A stretch of 64,000 nt of DNA, from assembly GCA_016508695.1 (NCBI GenBank), contig VNKQ01000018.1, forward strand, positions 1,178,001-1,242,000, in the 5' to 3' direction. Made by a program: the position numbers and the translations under genes. The notes under the pieces are model-generated. The model was not told where the DNA came from. It did no database searches and saw nothing but the letters and a program-made list of their open reading frames with translations. Position 1 is the first letter of the stretch; every line of letters begins with the position of its first letter. The stretch comes from Hyphodiscus hymeniophilus (lineage: Eukaryota > Ascomycota > Leotiomycetes > Helotiales > Hyphodiscaceae). Below, in pieces: positions 10,166 to 22,174 of this stretch.

Positions 10166-12775
10166 TGATCAGGTCGAGGGATGGATTGAGAACACTGTTC
10201 AGTAAGGTAGTGTAGCCAAACCAACGAGCAAGTAATATGACCAGTGTAACTCGTTATTGCCGATATACCACGTACCTGTCACACTCTAGCTTTTGGAGCT
10301 CTGTCCGCCACGTGACTGATGTCAAATATCAGATCTCTTCGTCAAGGAAACCAATCAAACCCTCCGAGTCCACTTTGAAAGTATGGGGTACTGTTCCGCA
10401 AGGAAGAATCTGCGACACGGATGGTTTGGGGTGCAGTTGAGCCTCACTCCTGGCAAAGGCAGAAACAACAAGGTAAGGGTGAAAGCGTTATTGATCTCAC
10501 GATATCGGGAAGGTGCAGAGCCGTGAAGCTTAAAGCTATGCGTCCGCCCGCAGACTCCAGTCTTCTGCTTTCGAGTGTTCAGGAGTCGTCGTCGCCGTCG
10601 TAGGCGAGCGACCTTTCATACGCAACGCCACGCCTTCAAATCTCTTTGCCTTGACTGAATGACGGCGGTTGTGTTACGTGTATGGCCACCCACGCAATCA
10701 TGTACAAGCTTGTATTAATAAGACGAATCTTCATATCGCCATACGAGGTCTGTAGACGTAGTCTTAGTCTTTACTCTACGTGAGGATTTCGCCTCGTCTC
10801 TGATATGTGTTTCGACAACATGCCAAGGACGAGCCAAGGTCTCTTTTCCTATCACGGTGTAATCAGAATCCATCGTGAGTAAAGCTCACTACCAGATCAA
10901 ACTCAGATCCCGTTGTCATGATCGGTTTACCTTCTTGTCGTGCGAATATCAATTGACCTCCGGGCCGCCCCCCAAGCAAGCTTGCGTGGCCCCTGAACCG
11001 AGACTGGGCTAGTAAGCTCTAAGCGAATATGGATATCAAGTGTGATTTGAAAGATTGTCCGTCGATGGGGGTTGGAATTAGTTTTGGAGAACAGAATGCT
11101 GAAATGTAGCGTATGCTTCATGTTCACGCTCAAAAGATAACCTGTAACTTCTCGTTTATCTTCCATCTTCCTGCCTTTGAGTGCTACAGTAGAAGAGTCG
11201 AACTCCGAGAACGCATTTCAGGAATCAGGATTTCCGTACTCCTCTTCTCGAGACCATATGACTCTTATATCTCGTAGACTTTTCCAGCCGTTCTAAGAAG
11301 TATTCACATCTGAAATTGTAGAGACTGAGTGCTGTACGAACAAACGTAGCTTGCTCTACCAGCTCCACCAACTGCATCATGCCTTTTCGTTTCATCCAGC
11401 CCCATGTTGGGGACTCCAGCTCCCCATGATAGATTGCTAAAGCTGAGGCCATTATCATCCCACGTGCTCAAGCGCCACATGTATCTGGACGATGCATCCC
11501 AACTGAGTGTTTGACTGAACACAGGCACCCCGCCTCTAATGGAAAGAATCAAAAATCAACCAGAGACGTCCCCCAAGGTCCATTGCGAAGAAAGCTACAT
11601 CATCATCTTCTTTCGATGTAGGTTTGTCCCGAATTGTCTCAACGCACAAGCAAAAAGCTGATCGTCGGCAAGGCGAAATCCTTCGTACAAAGGACATAGA
11701 TCACGTGCGGAGGCGACATCAGACGCGCGTAATAGAGAGATCATCTGCCATGCTTTTGCCGCTGTTCAACATCATTGTTTCCTCTTCCAGGATATCCCAT
11801 CCCACCCGCTCCTAAGCATGTTCCTCTTCGCTTGGCTGCCGACAGATACCCTCCCGCGGTATAAATCTGAACGGATCAACGTAGGTATATATTCACGTGA
11901 CGTGTCTGAGCTTCCAAAGGGACGACGCGCGTTTAGGGAGCGTCGAGGACCCGAGAGTCTTCTGTTGATACCACTCCCTGCACATACGCATGGAATCTCC
12001 TGATCGGGAAAATCAATAAGTCGGGGAAATTGCTAGATTCCAGCTTGGATTCTTGGCATCTCCAAAGCAGTGCTGGAAAAGCAAGAGGCCGCGCTATCAA
12101 GTCCATTAGAACCCATCTATGAAGAATTTCAGTCTTCACGTGCTCAAGGGCGTGCGTAATCAGGTAACACATATTCCAGCTCGTCCCCACTAGACACACA
12201 TCTCTGCTTCCTACCTAGTGACTGGCTAGGGTGCAGTGACGCTCCGATGGCTGATGGTCTAGATGCCATCCTTGGCGGATCCAGGTCCACGTCTACACAC
12301 AAACATGTACATATCAAGATGGGATGTTTAGCCTTTTGCCCCTTGACATACGAATCTTGCGCTCGGATGGACGATGGCTAGGGATGCGGCGTTATGCTGA
12401 GAGATCGAGCTTTCATGACGAGGAGTAAAGGAAGCACAGCGAGTGTCGAGAAAAAGAAGATACTGGACGCGCATACTAGATAGAGCGGTGAAGCTCAAGC
12501 TGGCCTGGTGTAGGTAGGCGATTGCTGTAAGCCAAGAAAGCAGGCAAAAGTAACAAGCTGACAACAATGAATGACAATGAGAAAACCAAATAGGGGAATG
12601 GGCCGATAGACTGTCATTGGAACGACATGTCATTGCGAATATCTGGGAACATGGCCCCATTCAGAAGCTACACTGTACTTTTCCACGCTTCAAATATAAC
12701 GCCGTATGCAATGCACCATATGCATCATTTACTCCATCAGGATAAAACCAACCCTTTTCTTCTGATTACCACAGC
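10166..12775. other. Gene-poor stretch of about 2.6 kb, nothing supported
   Basis: Between the hypothetical fragment and the 3' end of UTP4. All frames are short. Those at 11225-11552, 11933-12199 and 12328-12660 (minus) lack family motifs. No tRNA-like fold, inverted repeat of transposon size or simple repeat stood out. Confidence 0.45.
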
Positions 12776-15560
12776 TCATACACCAGGCTTCTCCCACTCC
12801 TGGTCTCCAACATATCTAGGACCCAGATCAGCTTCCCAGATGGGTCGCTCAAGGATAGCCACTTCTGGCCCAATGTCTCCATCGTCCCCCTCTCCAATAA
12901 CACACATGCCTAATATAGGTCTGTATTTGAATGTGCGCCAGTAATGTGGCTTGGTTTCGACTACATCATTTCCGTCGACAACCTCAACAGCCTGGTCTTC
13001 TCCACTCCCACTACCACGACGCAGTCTCTCCAAGTCAGGAGAATCGTCTTCATCCTCGTCGTCGATGTCCATAACATTAGGATCACCAAATTGAATCTCA
13101 TGAGACTCATCAATCTCCTCATGAATGATCCGCTGCATTTTCCTCGACATGCCAGTGCCTAGCATCTTATCCGGAATCATAGACCCAGCACCAGAGTCCT
13201 CTTCCTTGCCGTTCTTTCTCTTTCCTTTTCTCCCTGGGCTTTCCCCATTCACCAGCTTCTGACTATCTGGTGGAAGATCCCGTGACAGATCAAACATCCA
13301 CAACCATCCCACTCCATAGAGCCAGAGACGCTCTCGACTCTCGCTGATATCCCACACGCAGCCTCTAGCTTGATCCTTTAATTTTGTGAACTCGATAGGA
13401 AAAGCAGATGTCGGATTGTGCCGGGACCAAGGACTTAAGCTCCCCTTCAAGACCTCGAACTCGAAGACATCACCTGTAGCCGTGACCACAAGTAAGCGGT
13501 CTTCCCCAGATGGTAGATCGTGCGCTATCGGATTAGGATTGTGCCGAGTAGGAATGACGTGAGTCGCTCCATTACTCGTAGCTTTCTTCTGATGCGAGTT
13601 GGGACGGAATGAGAGTACGGTTGGAGTAGCAGGTACTTTAGGAATGGAAGAGGCAGCAGGATTACGTGTCCAGTTCTGTCCGAATAATGGTGTAGTCTTC
13701 GCTCCTTCCTCTTTTGCATCTTCCTCGCTGTCGGAATCCTCAGAATCGGATGCCGACGCGGCTTCAATGTCTCCATTGGTCTGCATGAGGTCTTCAACTC
13801 CGGACAATACCCACGTGTCGACGTAGCCCGCTATATCAGAGACAGCCAGGATCCTGCTATCGTGAGAGAAGGCGACTTGCGTGATACATCTGTCGTACGT
13901 GCCAAGACCACCAAGGAGGATACGTTTTTCGATATTGCGGTTGAGGCGGGTGAGCTTTGCGGGCACTTCATGGACGACGGTTGATGACGCGGAGGAGAGG
14001 AGGCGTGCCAGGGTGATTCGAGAGTCTGCACGGATGATGCAAAGCCATTTTCCATCTGGCGAGAATTCGACGATTCTGGCTCCTCCCGAATGGCCTCCTG
14101 GAATGGTGATTTTGGAGATCCTGAGGCCACCACTGCCTTCTTCTGACTTGCGAGCTTTGAGATGGAAAAGTTTAATATCAGTAGCCGTAGATGCCGCGAG
14201 TAGACTGCCATCTGCGCTCAAATTTGCGGACCTGATGTTTGCCTCTCCTTTGATCAAAATCTTAGCCACGAGTTGTCTGTTATCTACAGGCACATCTTCG
14301 TTCTCCGGCGTAATCTTCGACTGCTTGTTTAAGCGCCAGATGTGTACTTCTCTATCCCAGAAACTCATCATCAGCCTGCTCCTGGGTGCGCTTCTAACTG
14401 GGCTTTCTTGTGACATGAACGGTAGTGATCTTTGATTCTCCATTCCAAATTGTCGTAGAGGCATAATGGTTGGCGAGGCGTCAGGCCCTAAAGCTGTTAG
14501 TACAAGATGGAATCAAGAATGAGGTTCATTTACCTCCAGACACCACAATGCTCACTGCCTTGTGCTCGAAGCTCGCCATAGCTTTAACATCATGGGTGTG
14601 ATATCTGCGATGCCCAACTTCCGCCCAACGGGACTTTCCTTTGCCGACTTGCTTGTACACAACAGTTCTTCTATCCATACCACCACTAAAAATCGTAGTT
14701 CCATCAAAGCTCGTCGCCAGACTTAGGATATCCTGCTTGTGACCCTTTATTCGCTGCGTGAGAGTATAGGTTTTCCCATCCCAAAGTCGTAACTCTCCAG
14801 TCGAATCCCCGGAGACAATATTTCCGCCCTGCAGCACTTTGACTGACCATACAATGATCTCCTTCGGACCTCCAGCAGGGCCCGAGCCTAGTGACATATT
14901 CCTCAAGTTGGTTCCATTTCTCGCGTCGTATATTCGAATCGTGCTATCTGTGCAACCGGCAACGACAACATTCCGACCTTGGAAGGCAACGCTGATAATC
15001 TTGGCTTTCTTCGAAGATGGTCTGACGAGTATTTGTTGTAATTGGAGGTCGTCGTCTTTGGTTGAGTAAAGAACCAGAGCTCCATCCGTACACCCAGTTA
15101 TGAGCTTCTGTCCCTGCCATTCTCCTTGTGTACCATTTGCTTCGTGCGCAGATGGAGTAAGAGCTGGTTGCGCCGCGAGGCACCATATCTCTCCATGATT
15201 TCCGCTTGCTTGCCGTAAAGGTTGGCCTCTCTCCAAATCCCATTCCGTCACAGTCGTGGTGTATCCAACGCTGAAAAGTCTCGACTTCCCAACGATTGTC
15301 TTGCCAGCTGAGTCTTTCTCATTCGGATCTTGAGTCCAGACTAGTCCATCAACACTCCTATCCTTACCCCCTCTTATGATTGTCTCCTGGAGCCATGATC
15401 CGTTCAATGGATTCCAGATTTCGATATCGCCATTTGCGCGTCCTACAGCAAGCCTTGGAGGAGAGGTTTTCTGGCCTTTGGAGATGTGGGAATGGGAGAA
15501 AGCCAACGCATTGATTGTCGAAGGGGGATAGGGCACAAATCGACAGCGGTGGATATCCAT
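12776..15560 (-). CDS. UTP4: U3 snoRNP-associated WD-repeat protein UTP4 (Cirhin)
   Basis: Two exons (15560-14534 and 14487-12776) give about 912 residues. The intron starts GTAAAT, has a TACTAAC branch site and ends TTTAG. The N-terminus MDIHRCRFVPYPPSTINALAFS is the Utp4/Cirhin signature. WD repeats follow (LAVGRANGDIEIWNP, SVGYTTTVTEWDL, TGCTDGALVLYS, AGCTDSTIRIYDAR, SGDSTGELRLWDG, SGGMDRRTVVYK). A second beta-propeller in exon 2 carries an acidic Ser/Asp/Glu insert and a late basic patch (GRKGKRKNGK). Utp4 belongs to the t-UTP/UtpA complex of the small-subunit processome, acting in the nucleolus on 35S pre-rRNA. Its length fits the family. Neighbours give no functional context. Confidence 0.95.
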
Positions 15561-16634
15561 TGCGCCTGAACGGGGAGCAGAGAAATTGACGGCCGATAAT
15601 AAAAAAAGTTCTTGAAGTTTTCAAATCGCGGCGATTAAAAGTTGGTCCGTGCGCTCCCGCTTAGTGGGCGTTGATACCGAACGAAGCGAGCTCTGTTGAG
15701 GGGGGCATCAGTTCTCCAAATGTCCTTCATCGTAAAAATGAGCTTCCCCAGGTATGTGGCAGAAAATCGAGCTCCGACTTGTCAAGTTGACGTCAAGATT
15801 GACAATTTTGATTGAACATGGATGTTGGACTGCGACTATGGGGTTTGGAAATGTTTGCAAGAATTCAGTTTATATTCCAGGCGCCCGTTCGAGGTGTCGG
15901 GCGTACACAAAAAGGAATGACGAAGTGCATTGTGGTTAAAGAGATTGTGGAGGAGTTCATTCTCAAGAACATCACAACTACCTAAAACACAGTTGCAAAT
16001 AAATTTAAGACTGTCAAAACTCAACGACATGGGCACAAGTGCACTGCTCCAAATGCCGACAGAGACATCGTGTCGACCGACAGAATGCCTGTCGACATAG
16101 AGTCGTTGTCGATTCAAAAATTCAATGTGTTACTTTGATAGCAGACGGTGATAACATTGGTAGCTTTGCTATAAAGAGACATTCTTCATTACTGCAGATC
16201 CGTAGTCGTCACCACAAAAACAGTTGATGTCTACATGATCGTGCTTCTAGTTGAGGGATACCTTGATTGGCTACTCGTCGGCGTAGCCTTAAGACTAAAT
16301 TTCTTTGTCCTCGAGAGACAAGTAAACGCGGCCTATTCGGCTCGAAATCGATCATGAATGTCGAGACATTGGATTGTGAAAGATGCACCTCGGAGAGAGA
16401 ATCGCCTCTTAAGACATAAGATAAGATAAGATAAGATGTTAGAGATAAGATACGCAGGAGCTGCGCCAAAGCTTGCTTGACCCACCGGATCTTTATTGCA
16501 TATTGCATGGACACGTAAGCTGGCCCTCGCCATCGCACGCGACATCGCTCACACCCTCCAAGAGCAGTGAGCCTTGTAAAAGTTAAGGATGCCTTCATTG
16601 TTTCACTCTTCCTTTCTTCCTCTAAGCTTGAAAA
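15561..16634. other. Divergent intergenic region with a GATA-motif cluster
   Basis: Separates UTP4 from the secreted-protein gene. No gene was seen. It contains the GATAAG cluster described separately and, near 16060-16110, several GTCGAC/GTCGACA words. Confidence 0.5.
16416..16452 (+). promoter_or_regulatory. Cluster of GATAAG motifs
   Basis: Four ATAAG units in tandem followed by GAGATAAGATAC create several HGATAR-type words within about 37 bp, some 180-220 bp upstream of the ATG at 16635. HGATAR is the binding core of fungal GATA factors such as AreA/NIT2 (nitrogen) and the siderophore regulators. Whether it functions, or is just a pentanucleotide microsatellite, is not shown. Confidence 0.35.
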
Positions 16635-18218
16635 ATGGCGTTGCTGCTCGCTATTCTTCTCGGTACTTGCGCTGTGCTTGCAATTTCGCAGTCACCAATT
16701 CTCGAATCTCACAATGGCCCGAATAAGGAGAGTGCTCGTGCATCAGCACCGCAGATATTCAATGCCCTTCATTCCTCTATGAGGCAATGGGGGTCATCTC
16801 TTAATCACAATGGGATGTCGTTCTTCCCTGCGACCATACCGGCGAATACTGATTTCTATCATGGTTCACCGACCATAGAGCCCGTCGTTGGCATCGAGTG
16901 GCTTGCATTCGAGATTGAGCACGCAGAGGGTTTCGCCCGTGGTGGACGTGGAGGGCCCGGCAGAGGACCCGGTGAACGCCCCCCAATATCCCCTCCTTCT
17001 CCTAACGAGGAATATATTCAATCAAAAACACAGCGGAGAGAGAATGGTGAAGCTACAGCTGCCTTACACCACTACCGCACATCCCGCGACATGCGGGTTT
17101 TATATCTGGATGGAATGTCAGCTGGAAAGACAGCAATGGGAACTTTGGATCAACAAGAGTACGTTCTATGTAATGTCTCTGCTGTAGACATGGTGTCGAA
17201 GGGCGCAGAAGAGATTGAAGCTGGTCCAAACGGGCCGGCTGTGGACGTTGCTTTTGCAATGCAGATGTGCCGTGATTTTGGGCACGTCATCGAAGGCATT
17301 GTAAGAATGGAAGCTGGGTTTGAGCTTATTCTCTGTAATTTCACTAAGAGCATCGATTTCGTCTCTGCAACACCGAGACCCGCACCAGATGCGCCAGGAT
17401 ACAGCAGCGATGTATTGCAGCCATTCGAGTTCATACGAGGTATTGGTCACAGATATCATGGGATCACAGCAGGAAGAGTACAGGCCGATTACTCGAATAT
17501 GGTTTCGGCATTCTTTTACAGCGTCAACCTGACCAATCCCGATCCGGCTCATTCTTCACTTCCACGGCTTTCGTCCACGGATCCGACTGCACTCAAAGGT
17601 ATCAAGTCCGATGTGCTTTCAGCCCTTTCCAAGCCTTCCAAGACATCTGTCATCGACTGGCAAGGCGTTGTCGACCTCATCGTAACTCGCTATTCAGACC
17701 GACTGCAGTTCATGGCTCTCTCTCGTACATCTCACAGCAGCTTCCAAAAAGAACTGAATTTCCTCCTAAATATGTTCATTGACTACTCCGCCACCGATAT
17801 TACTACCTCCGTATCCCGCTGTACAACGCACTATCTCGACGGGCTCCCTGTCTCTACGAACACTGACCACCTGCTATACACCGCTGTTACGAACGTCACA
17901 TCGAATATTTGTAACACCCTCTTCTCATTACGGTCGGCTCTCCTGGGATCCAATTCAACGTCTACCGTTGAAGCTGCGAAAGATGCTATTAATGATCTCA
18001 CAGCCTATCTTAGCTGGACGACCTGGTTAGAATGCAAGAAATGTGCGTATGATGAGGTTTGCTTTGTCGCAGTCTGGCCGTTTGGTGGTGTAAAAGAGCA
18101 CGAGAAACCGAGTTGTGTGTCCAAGGATGAGGTGGTGTCAAAGAGAGGGTATTGGGAAGGTGGGCGCGTTGGCGGTCGTGTCCCGCCCGATGAGTACGGA
18201 AGACATCGGGGGGCCTGA
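16635..18218 (+). CDS. Conserved fungal secreted protein of unknown function
   Basis: Intronless gene of 527 residues. The N-terminus (MALLLAILLGTCAVLAIS) is a signal peptide, so secretion or an ER/vacuolar lumen location is likely. The layout MRQWGSSLNHNGMSFFPATIPANTDFYHG, EWLAFEIEHAEGFAR, TSRDMRVLYLDGMSAGKTAMGTLD, then VRMEAGFELILCNF and AGRVQADYSNMVSAFFYS is one I recognise as a widespread ascomycete family without assigned function. An unconserved Gly/Pro/Arg insert (GGRGGPGRGPGERPPISPP) sits near residue 105. Late cysteines (LECKKCAYDEVCFVAVWPFG) may form disulphides. NVT and NST sequons suggest N-glycosylation. No catalytic motif is evident, and the ATG at 16635 is the natural start because it precedes the signal peptide directly. 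Confidence 0.85.
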   Translation: MALLLAILLGTCAVLAISQSPILESHNGPNKESARASAPQIFNALHSSMRQWGSSLNHNGMSFFPATIPANTDFYHGSPTIEPVVGIEWLAFEIEHAEGFARGGRGGPGRGPGERPPISPPSPNEEYIQSKTQRRENGEATAALHHYRTSRDMRVLYLDGMSAGKTAMGTLDQQEYVLCNVSAVDMVSKGAEEIEAGPNGPAVDVAFAMQMCRDFGHVIEGIVRMEAGFELILCNFTKSIDFVSATPRPAPDAPGYSSDVLQPFEFIRGIGHRYHGITAGRVQADYSNMVSAFFYSVNLTNPDPAHSSLPRLSSTDPTALKGIKSDVLSALSKPSKTSVIDWQGVVDLIVTRYSDRLQFMALSRTSHSSFQKELNFLLNMFIDYSATDITTSVSRCTTHYLDGLPVSTNTDHLLYTAVTNVTSNICNTLFSLRSALLGSNSTSTVEAAKDAINDLTAYLSWTTWLECKKCAYDEVCFVAVWPFGGVKEHEKPSCVSKDEVVSKRGYWEGGRVGGRVPPDEYGRHRGA

Positions 18219-18751
18219 TGGTGGGAATTCTAGGTTTTGTAGGTGCATCTGCTTTGCTTGAAGACGCAGTGTCCACAGAAGCGAGTAGCCATTACGCCCA
18301 CACACGCCCATATACCATGTTCTCCAGCTGAGTCCTGACACAAAAACTTAGACTGGCTGCTTCCCGAATGCCTTCCATTGCAAGTTCATGTTCAAGTCCA
18401 AGTACCTCGAGCTCTCAAAGATGCTCGCCAATCCTTGAACCGTGTGTATTACTAAGAAATGAACTCGTTCTAATCGTTCACTCTAGTTTCTTTCAGAACA
18501 CATCTAATCCGAAGCTGAGTATTGGTAGGCACGGCTGACCCTGTTGAAGGGGAGGCTGACCCGTCACCTGTGACCACTAAACGTAAGGCTGCCAAAGAAC
18601 TCACACCCGGCACTGAAAGACCAAAGAAACAAGCCACTGCAGCAAGTCATTGAGGCTTGGCGAGCACGACACTTTCTGGTCTCCCGTCCCAGGAAAAGCC
18701 TCATGGCGCCACGCATCTTCGCGATAAGCCTATATCGTCCATCACTGAGAG

Positions 18752-18805
18752 TCGACAGCGATAGTTGAATCGACAGCGATAGTTGAATCGATAACGACAG
18801 TTGTA
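18752..18805. repeat. 18-bp tandem repeat, three copies (third diverged)
   Basis: Two identical copies of TCGACAGCGATAGTTGAA are followed by a third with four changes. The length is the same as that of the repeat at 3356-3409, but the sequence is unrelated. Confidence 0.9.
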
Positions 18806-18995
18806 AATCCCCCATTGGCGCAGAGTTTCATTTCGTTGACCCAGAATCGAACATCCCAAATCATGGCATAATCTGGATAATGAACACTTCCGGCTCAAGG
18901 ACATTTCTCCGCGATTACAAGGTGTCCGGCTTCTCCATGGCAGACCTGATTCCGAGCAGTATAGGCCTTTACCGCGAATTTGGCCATCGCTGAAT

Positions 18996-19238
18996 CTATG
19001 TCTCCTCCTCTCCCAAGAGTTTGACAAGTTCCGTGGCGAGCTTCGGTAAAGGGGCGTCGGTATTGTGTAACTTTAGGTCGTTGAAGACGCGACCCGCAGA
19101 ATCATCTAGCCGGCAATAGTGCTTTAGAACTGTAAGTTCCTCCGTCGTGCTCGATTCTAGTTCGTCGGTTGGCGGGAACTTTTTCGGTTCTTGAAGGCCC
19201 TGGATTATCTCCCTGACTTGGTATATGCCATCCAACAA
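18996..19238 (-). pseudogene. Possible coding remnant, unidentified
   Basis: An 80-codon frame without an ATG at its start (it opens after a stop, at LLDGIYQVREIIQGLQEP) has amphipathic helix character and protein-like composition through KLATELVKLLGEEET. It has no neighbouring exons that I can join, so it may be the remains of a larger helical domain or a chance frame. No function is offered. Confidence 0.2.
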
Positions 19239-19601
19239 AAACTGAATTTCTTAAGGAAGCCTGGCTGTCTTTAATCCTTGGTCTCAGCTTGGTAAGTTGG
19301 TCACCAGATGCCTGCCACTATCTTGAACCGGTTGATCCATCTTACTGTTCCTTGCCTCAGTCCCATAATCGAAGGTTCTTTCGGTATTGATCGTGGTATG
19401 GGTGTCGATGAGTTGTCGGGGAAGTCAACCAATATGATTGGAAATTCGGTTGGAGCTGGGGACAACACGATGAGATAGGAATTGGGACTTCTGTTTTTTT
19501 TAAGGGCTTCTTGGCCAACTCCCTTTGCTATATGCTGTGATTGAATTATGTCCAGGTAAAGAGAATTTCTACGCTTTTACACCCCGCCACAAAACTCACA
19601 A

Positions 19602-21501
19602 CTATGCGTTGAAGTCACTCTTCTCCTTTCGGTCAACAACAACGTCATCCAACACCGTCTCTCCTCTTTTGGCCGCCTTCAATCTCGCAAGCTTCAACAC
19701 TCTCGTCTCCCTCTCCGTCCGTCTCGTCACCCACCAAGTGGTGAGGTTCATCAAGATCGCAGCGCCGACCAGCGCCATGGCAATGGCGAAACTGACCGTA
19801 TAATGAGGAGCGTACTGGGATCTGAAGATCTGCGGACCGAGAGCCCCACCGATCTGCCCATAGCTGTTCACGAAGCCAATGCTGAAAGCGGAACCGGTTG
19901 CTCGGGAGGTGGTCTGGACTCGCCATGGCCACATCAGTGGATACCAGGCTGATGCTATGGATGAGGCGATTATGGTCGCTGCGTAGACGCCGCCTGTGTT
20001 GGGGAAAGTGAAGAGGACGCTGTAGCAGGCGAGGATGACGATTAGGAATAGTAGAGGGAATAGAGGTCGTGGGATACGAGCTGTGTCTGCCCAGATACCG
20101 AATACGGCTATGATCGCGACTGTGAGGAATGCCGTGGGTATGTTGAGAAGTTGGGATTTGTTGATTGAACTAGTTCTTGTCAGCCATCCGTATGCACACC
20201 ACTCAATGATAATATGCTTACGTGAAGCCCAAGTTCGCGACAACGGTTGGCTGGTAAAAGGTAAGTCCTGAAGTGCCGACAGTGAAGAAGGCCCAGCAGA
20301 GAGTGAAAAGCCACATCCTTTTGTCCTTTAACGACACCACGATCTCCCGGAAGCTGAAGTTTGACTCCGATTCTCGTGGAGCATTACTGGGAAGTCGAGC
20401 TTGAATGAAGGCTTTTTCCTTTTCCGTGAGCCATTTTGCGGTTGGTGGGACTGACATCAGTTAGTTAATCTGGCAGAGCTGTGTGGTCTTGGGCTAACTT
20501 ACAATCCGGTAGCAGAAACCAGAGTGCTATTCCAAAGAGTACTGTGAAGAGGCCTTCTACAAGAAACAGCCTGAAGCAGTGCGTCAGTCCAGAATCATTC
20601 CATAGAGTTCAGGGGCGGACAAACCACTGCCATCCAGAAAGACCTCCTTTTCCTGACACTCCATCAAAACCATATGCTAAAACACCACTGATGACCGTAC
20701 TAAAGTTTCCGAGTATGTAGAAATAGAGAAGCCGTCTCGACATTTCGTCTGGTCGGTACCAGTAGCACAGCTGTAGTATCACACCGGGAAAAAGTCCAGC
20801 TTCAAAAAGTCCGAGGAAGAAACGAGCAGCGTAGAGACCTTCTTTGTTCTTGACGGCAGCATGGCAGCAGAGTGTTGCTCCCCAGGTAACCTACGGATGT
20901 TAGCTACAACTCAGGAGTAGACGTGGAGGATGCTTACGATGATTCGGGATTGCCACCTTGAGGGCAGCATGCGCTTGATGAATAGATTCGATGGAGCCTC
21001 GGCAACAATATATGGAATCTAAAGAGTTGTTAGCCCTCAAAACAACTCCGATTAGTGTATTTCTGATTATAGGCTTACATAGTATATCGTAGATACGAAG
21101 TTGAACTCATTTCCCGTCATATCCAGCTGCTTGAGGATATTGTGCGGGGTTCCGGTATTCATGATTCTAGCATTCGAAACATTGGAATAATCGATATTCT
21201 TCAGAAGAAAGGCAATAGAGAGCAAAGGCATCAGATGCCAATCAACACGCCGTAGCAGTTTCTTCTCCTCTTCGTATGTGAGCAGTGCTCGTGCTCGCAT
21301 TTGGTCGGCGTCATACCCCTCGATGGAGTCCGTTGAGAGAGTATCATTCGTGACTTCTTGACCTCGACGAACATAGTGAAGCTGGTCATCTTGGAGTTCT
21401 GGAACTTCTCTCGATGCTAAATTCGCTTCTTTCAAGTGGTATTCCGAAGGGTCTGGGGACGAATCTTTGCTTTCCACCTGGATCTCTGCTGGAGGAGACA
21501 T
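19602..21501 (-). CDS. MFS anion:cation symporter, Dal5/allantoate-permease-like
   Basis: Six exons on the minus strand (21501-21079, 21018-20938, 20890-20625, 20570-20503, 20450-20222, 20169-19602) give about 544 residues; all five introns are 47-60 bp with GT..AG ends. Family marks are the N-terminal YEEEKKLLRRVDWHLMPLLSIAFLLKNIDYSNVSNA (first helix), IPYIVAEAPSNLFIKRMLPSRW, AARFFLGLFEAGLFPGVILQLCYWY before YRPDEMSRRLLYFYILG, LPDFPPTAKWLTEKEKAF at the central loop, and GFVNSYGQIGGALGPQIF in helix 11. This is the anion:cation symporter family (allantoate, nicotinate, vitamin-H and similar carboxylates); the substrate is not predictable. Its 5' end faces the 2OG oxygenase gene 670 bp away, so shared control is possible. 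Confidence 0.9.
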
Positions 21502-22174
21502 GGTCGGAGTTAGCGATTGAACTGAGAGCTGGCTGCAACTGTAATGGATAGCAACGTCTTTCTATTTGTAGCAGACGTTTCGTCCACTACTGAACAAACC
21601 CATATTTTCATCTTGTCTCCACTTGTCTTTCTTGGATCGGAACCGTGTTGCAGGAGGACGTTCACGCAGCCAGAGCTTCTGTAGCACTTCTGTAGCATTA
21701 TTCCCGGGTACATGGAAGCATCCCACTCCTGAGCCATGTTTCCCATTGGGTTGCTTGAGAAAAGGGAGCCTTTATGGTTGAAAGCACGAACAATCCGCGC
21801 ATAATTGCGACACATGGACCCCGCACGTGATCTCGTCATTCAACGCTCAAATGATGCCATTCCCAGCATCGATGCAGCCTTACAACCCAACGTCCAATTG
21901 AATGGGATATAAACAGCCGATACCCGACTCAAAGGTCTTGGCTCCAGGGTAGTGCCATCGACTCGGTATTTATCAGCGATCAATTCATTGATATTGATAG
22001 TCAACCTCACCCCACTTTTCTCATTAAGTGAGGGGCAGCAGTCGAATAAAGGACTTGGCCTCGCGCTCATGGAAGCAGCGTTCCGTATCGAAGAAAACAC
22101 ATACTTAAACTTTGTATATCAGAGGGATTTCACTCTCAGATAGCCAGTAAAGTTAGATAGCAATATCTGTGGTG
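21502..22174. other. Divergent promoter region, MFS permease and oxygenase
   Basis: No gene was seen. About 670 bp separate the two start codons, so the two genes may share regulatory elements. No specific site was recognised. Confidence 0.5.

Larger units (their letters stand above)
18219..19601. other. Convergent intergenic region with repeat and possible gene remnant
   Basis: Contains an 18-bp triple repeat (18752-18805) and an 80-codon minus-strand frame (18996-19238), both listed separately. No other gene is supported. Confidence 0.45.

Noticed and set aside
11225..12660. Several minus-strand frames of 77-110 codons
   Set aside because: Composition is not protein-like and there is no signature or splice support.
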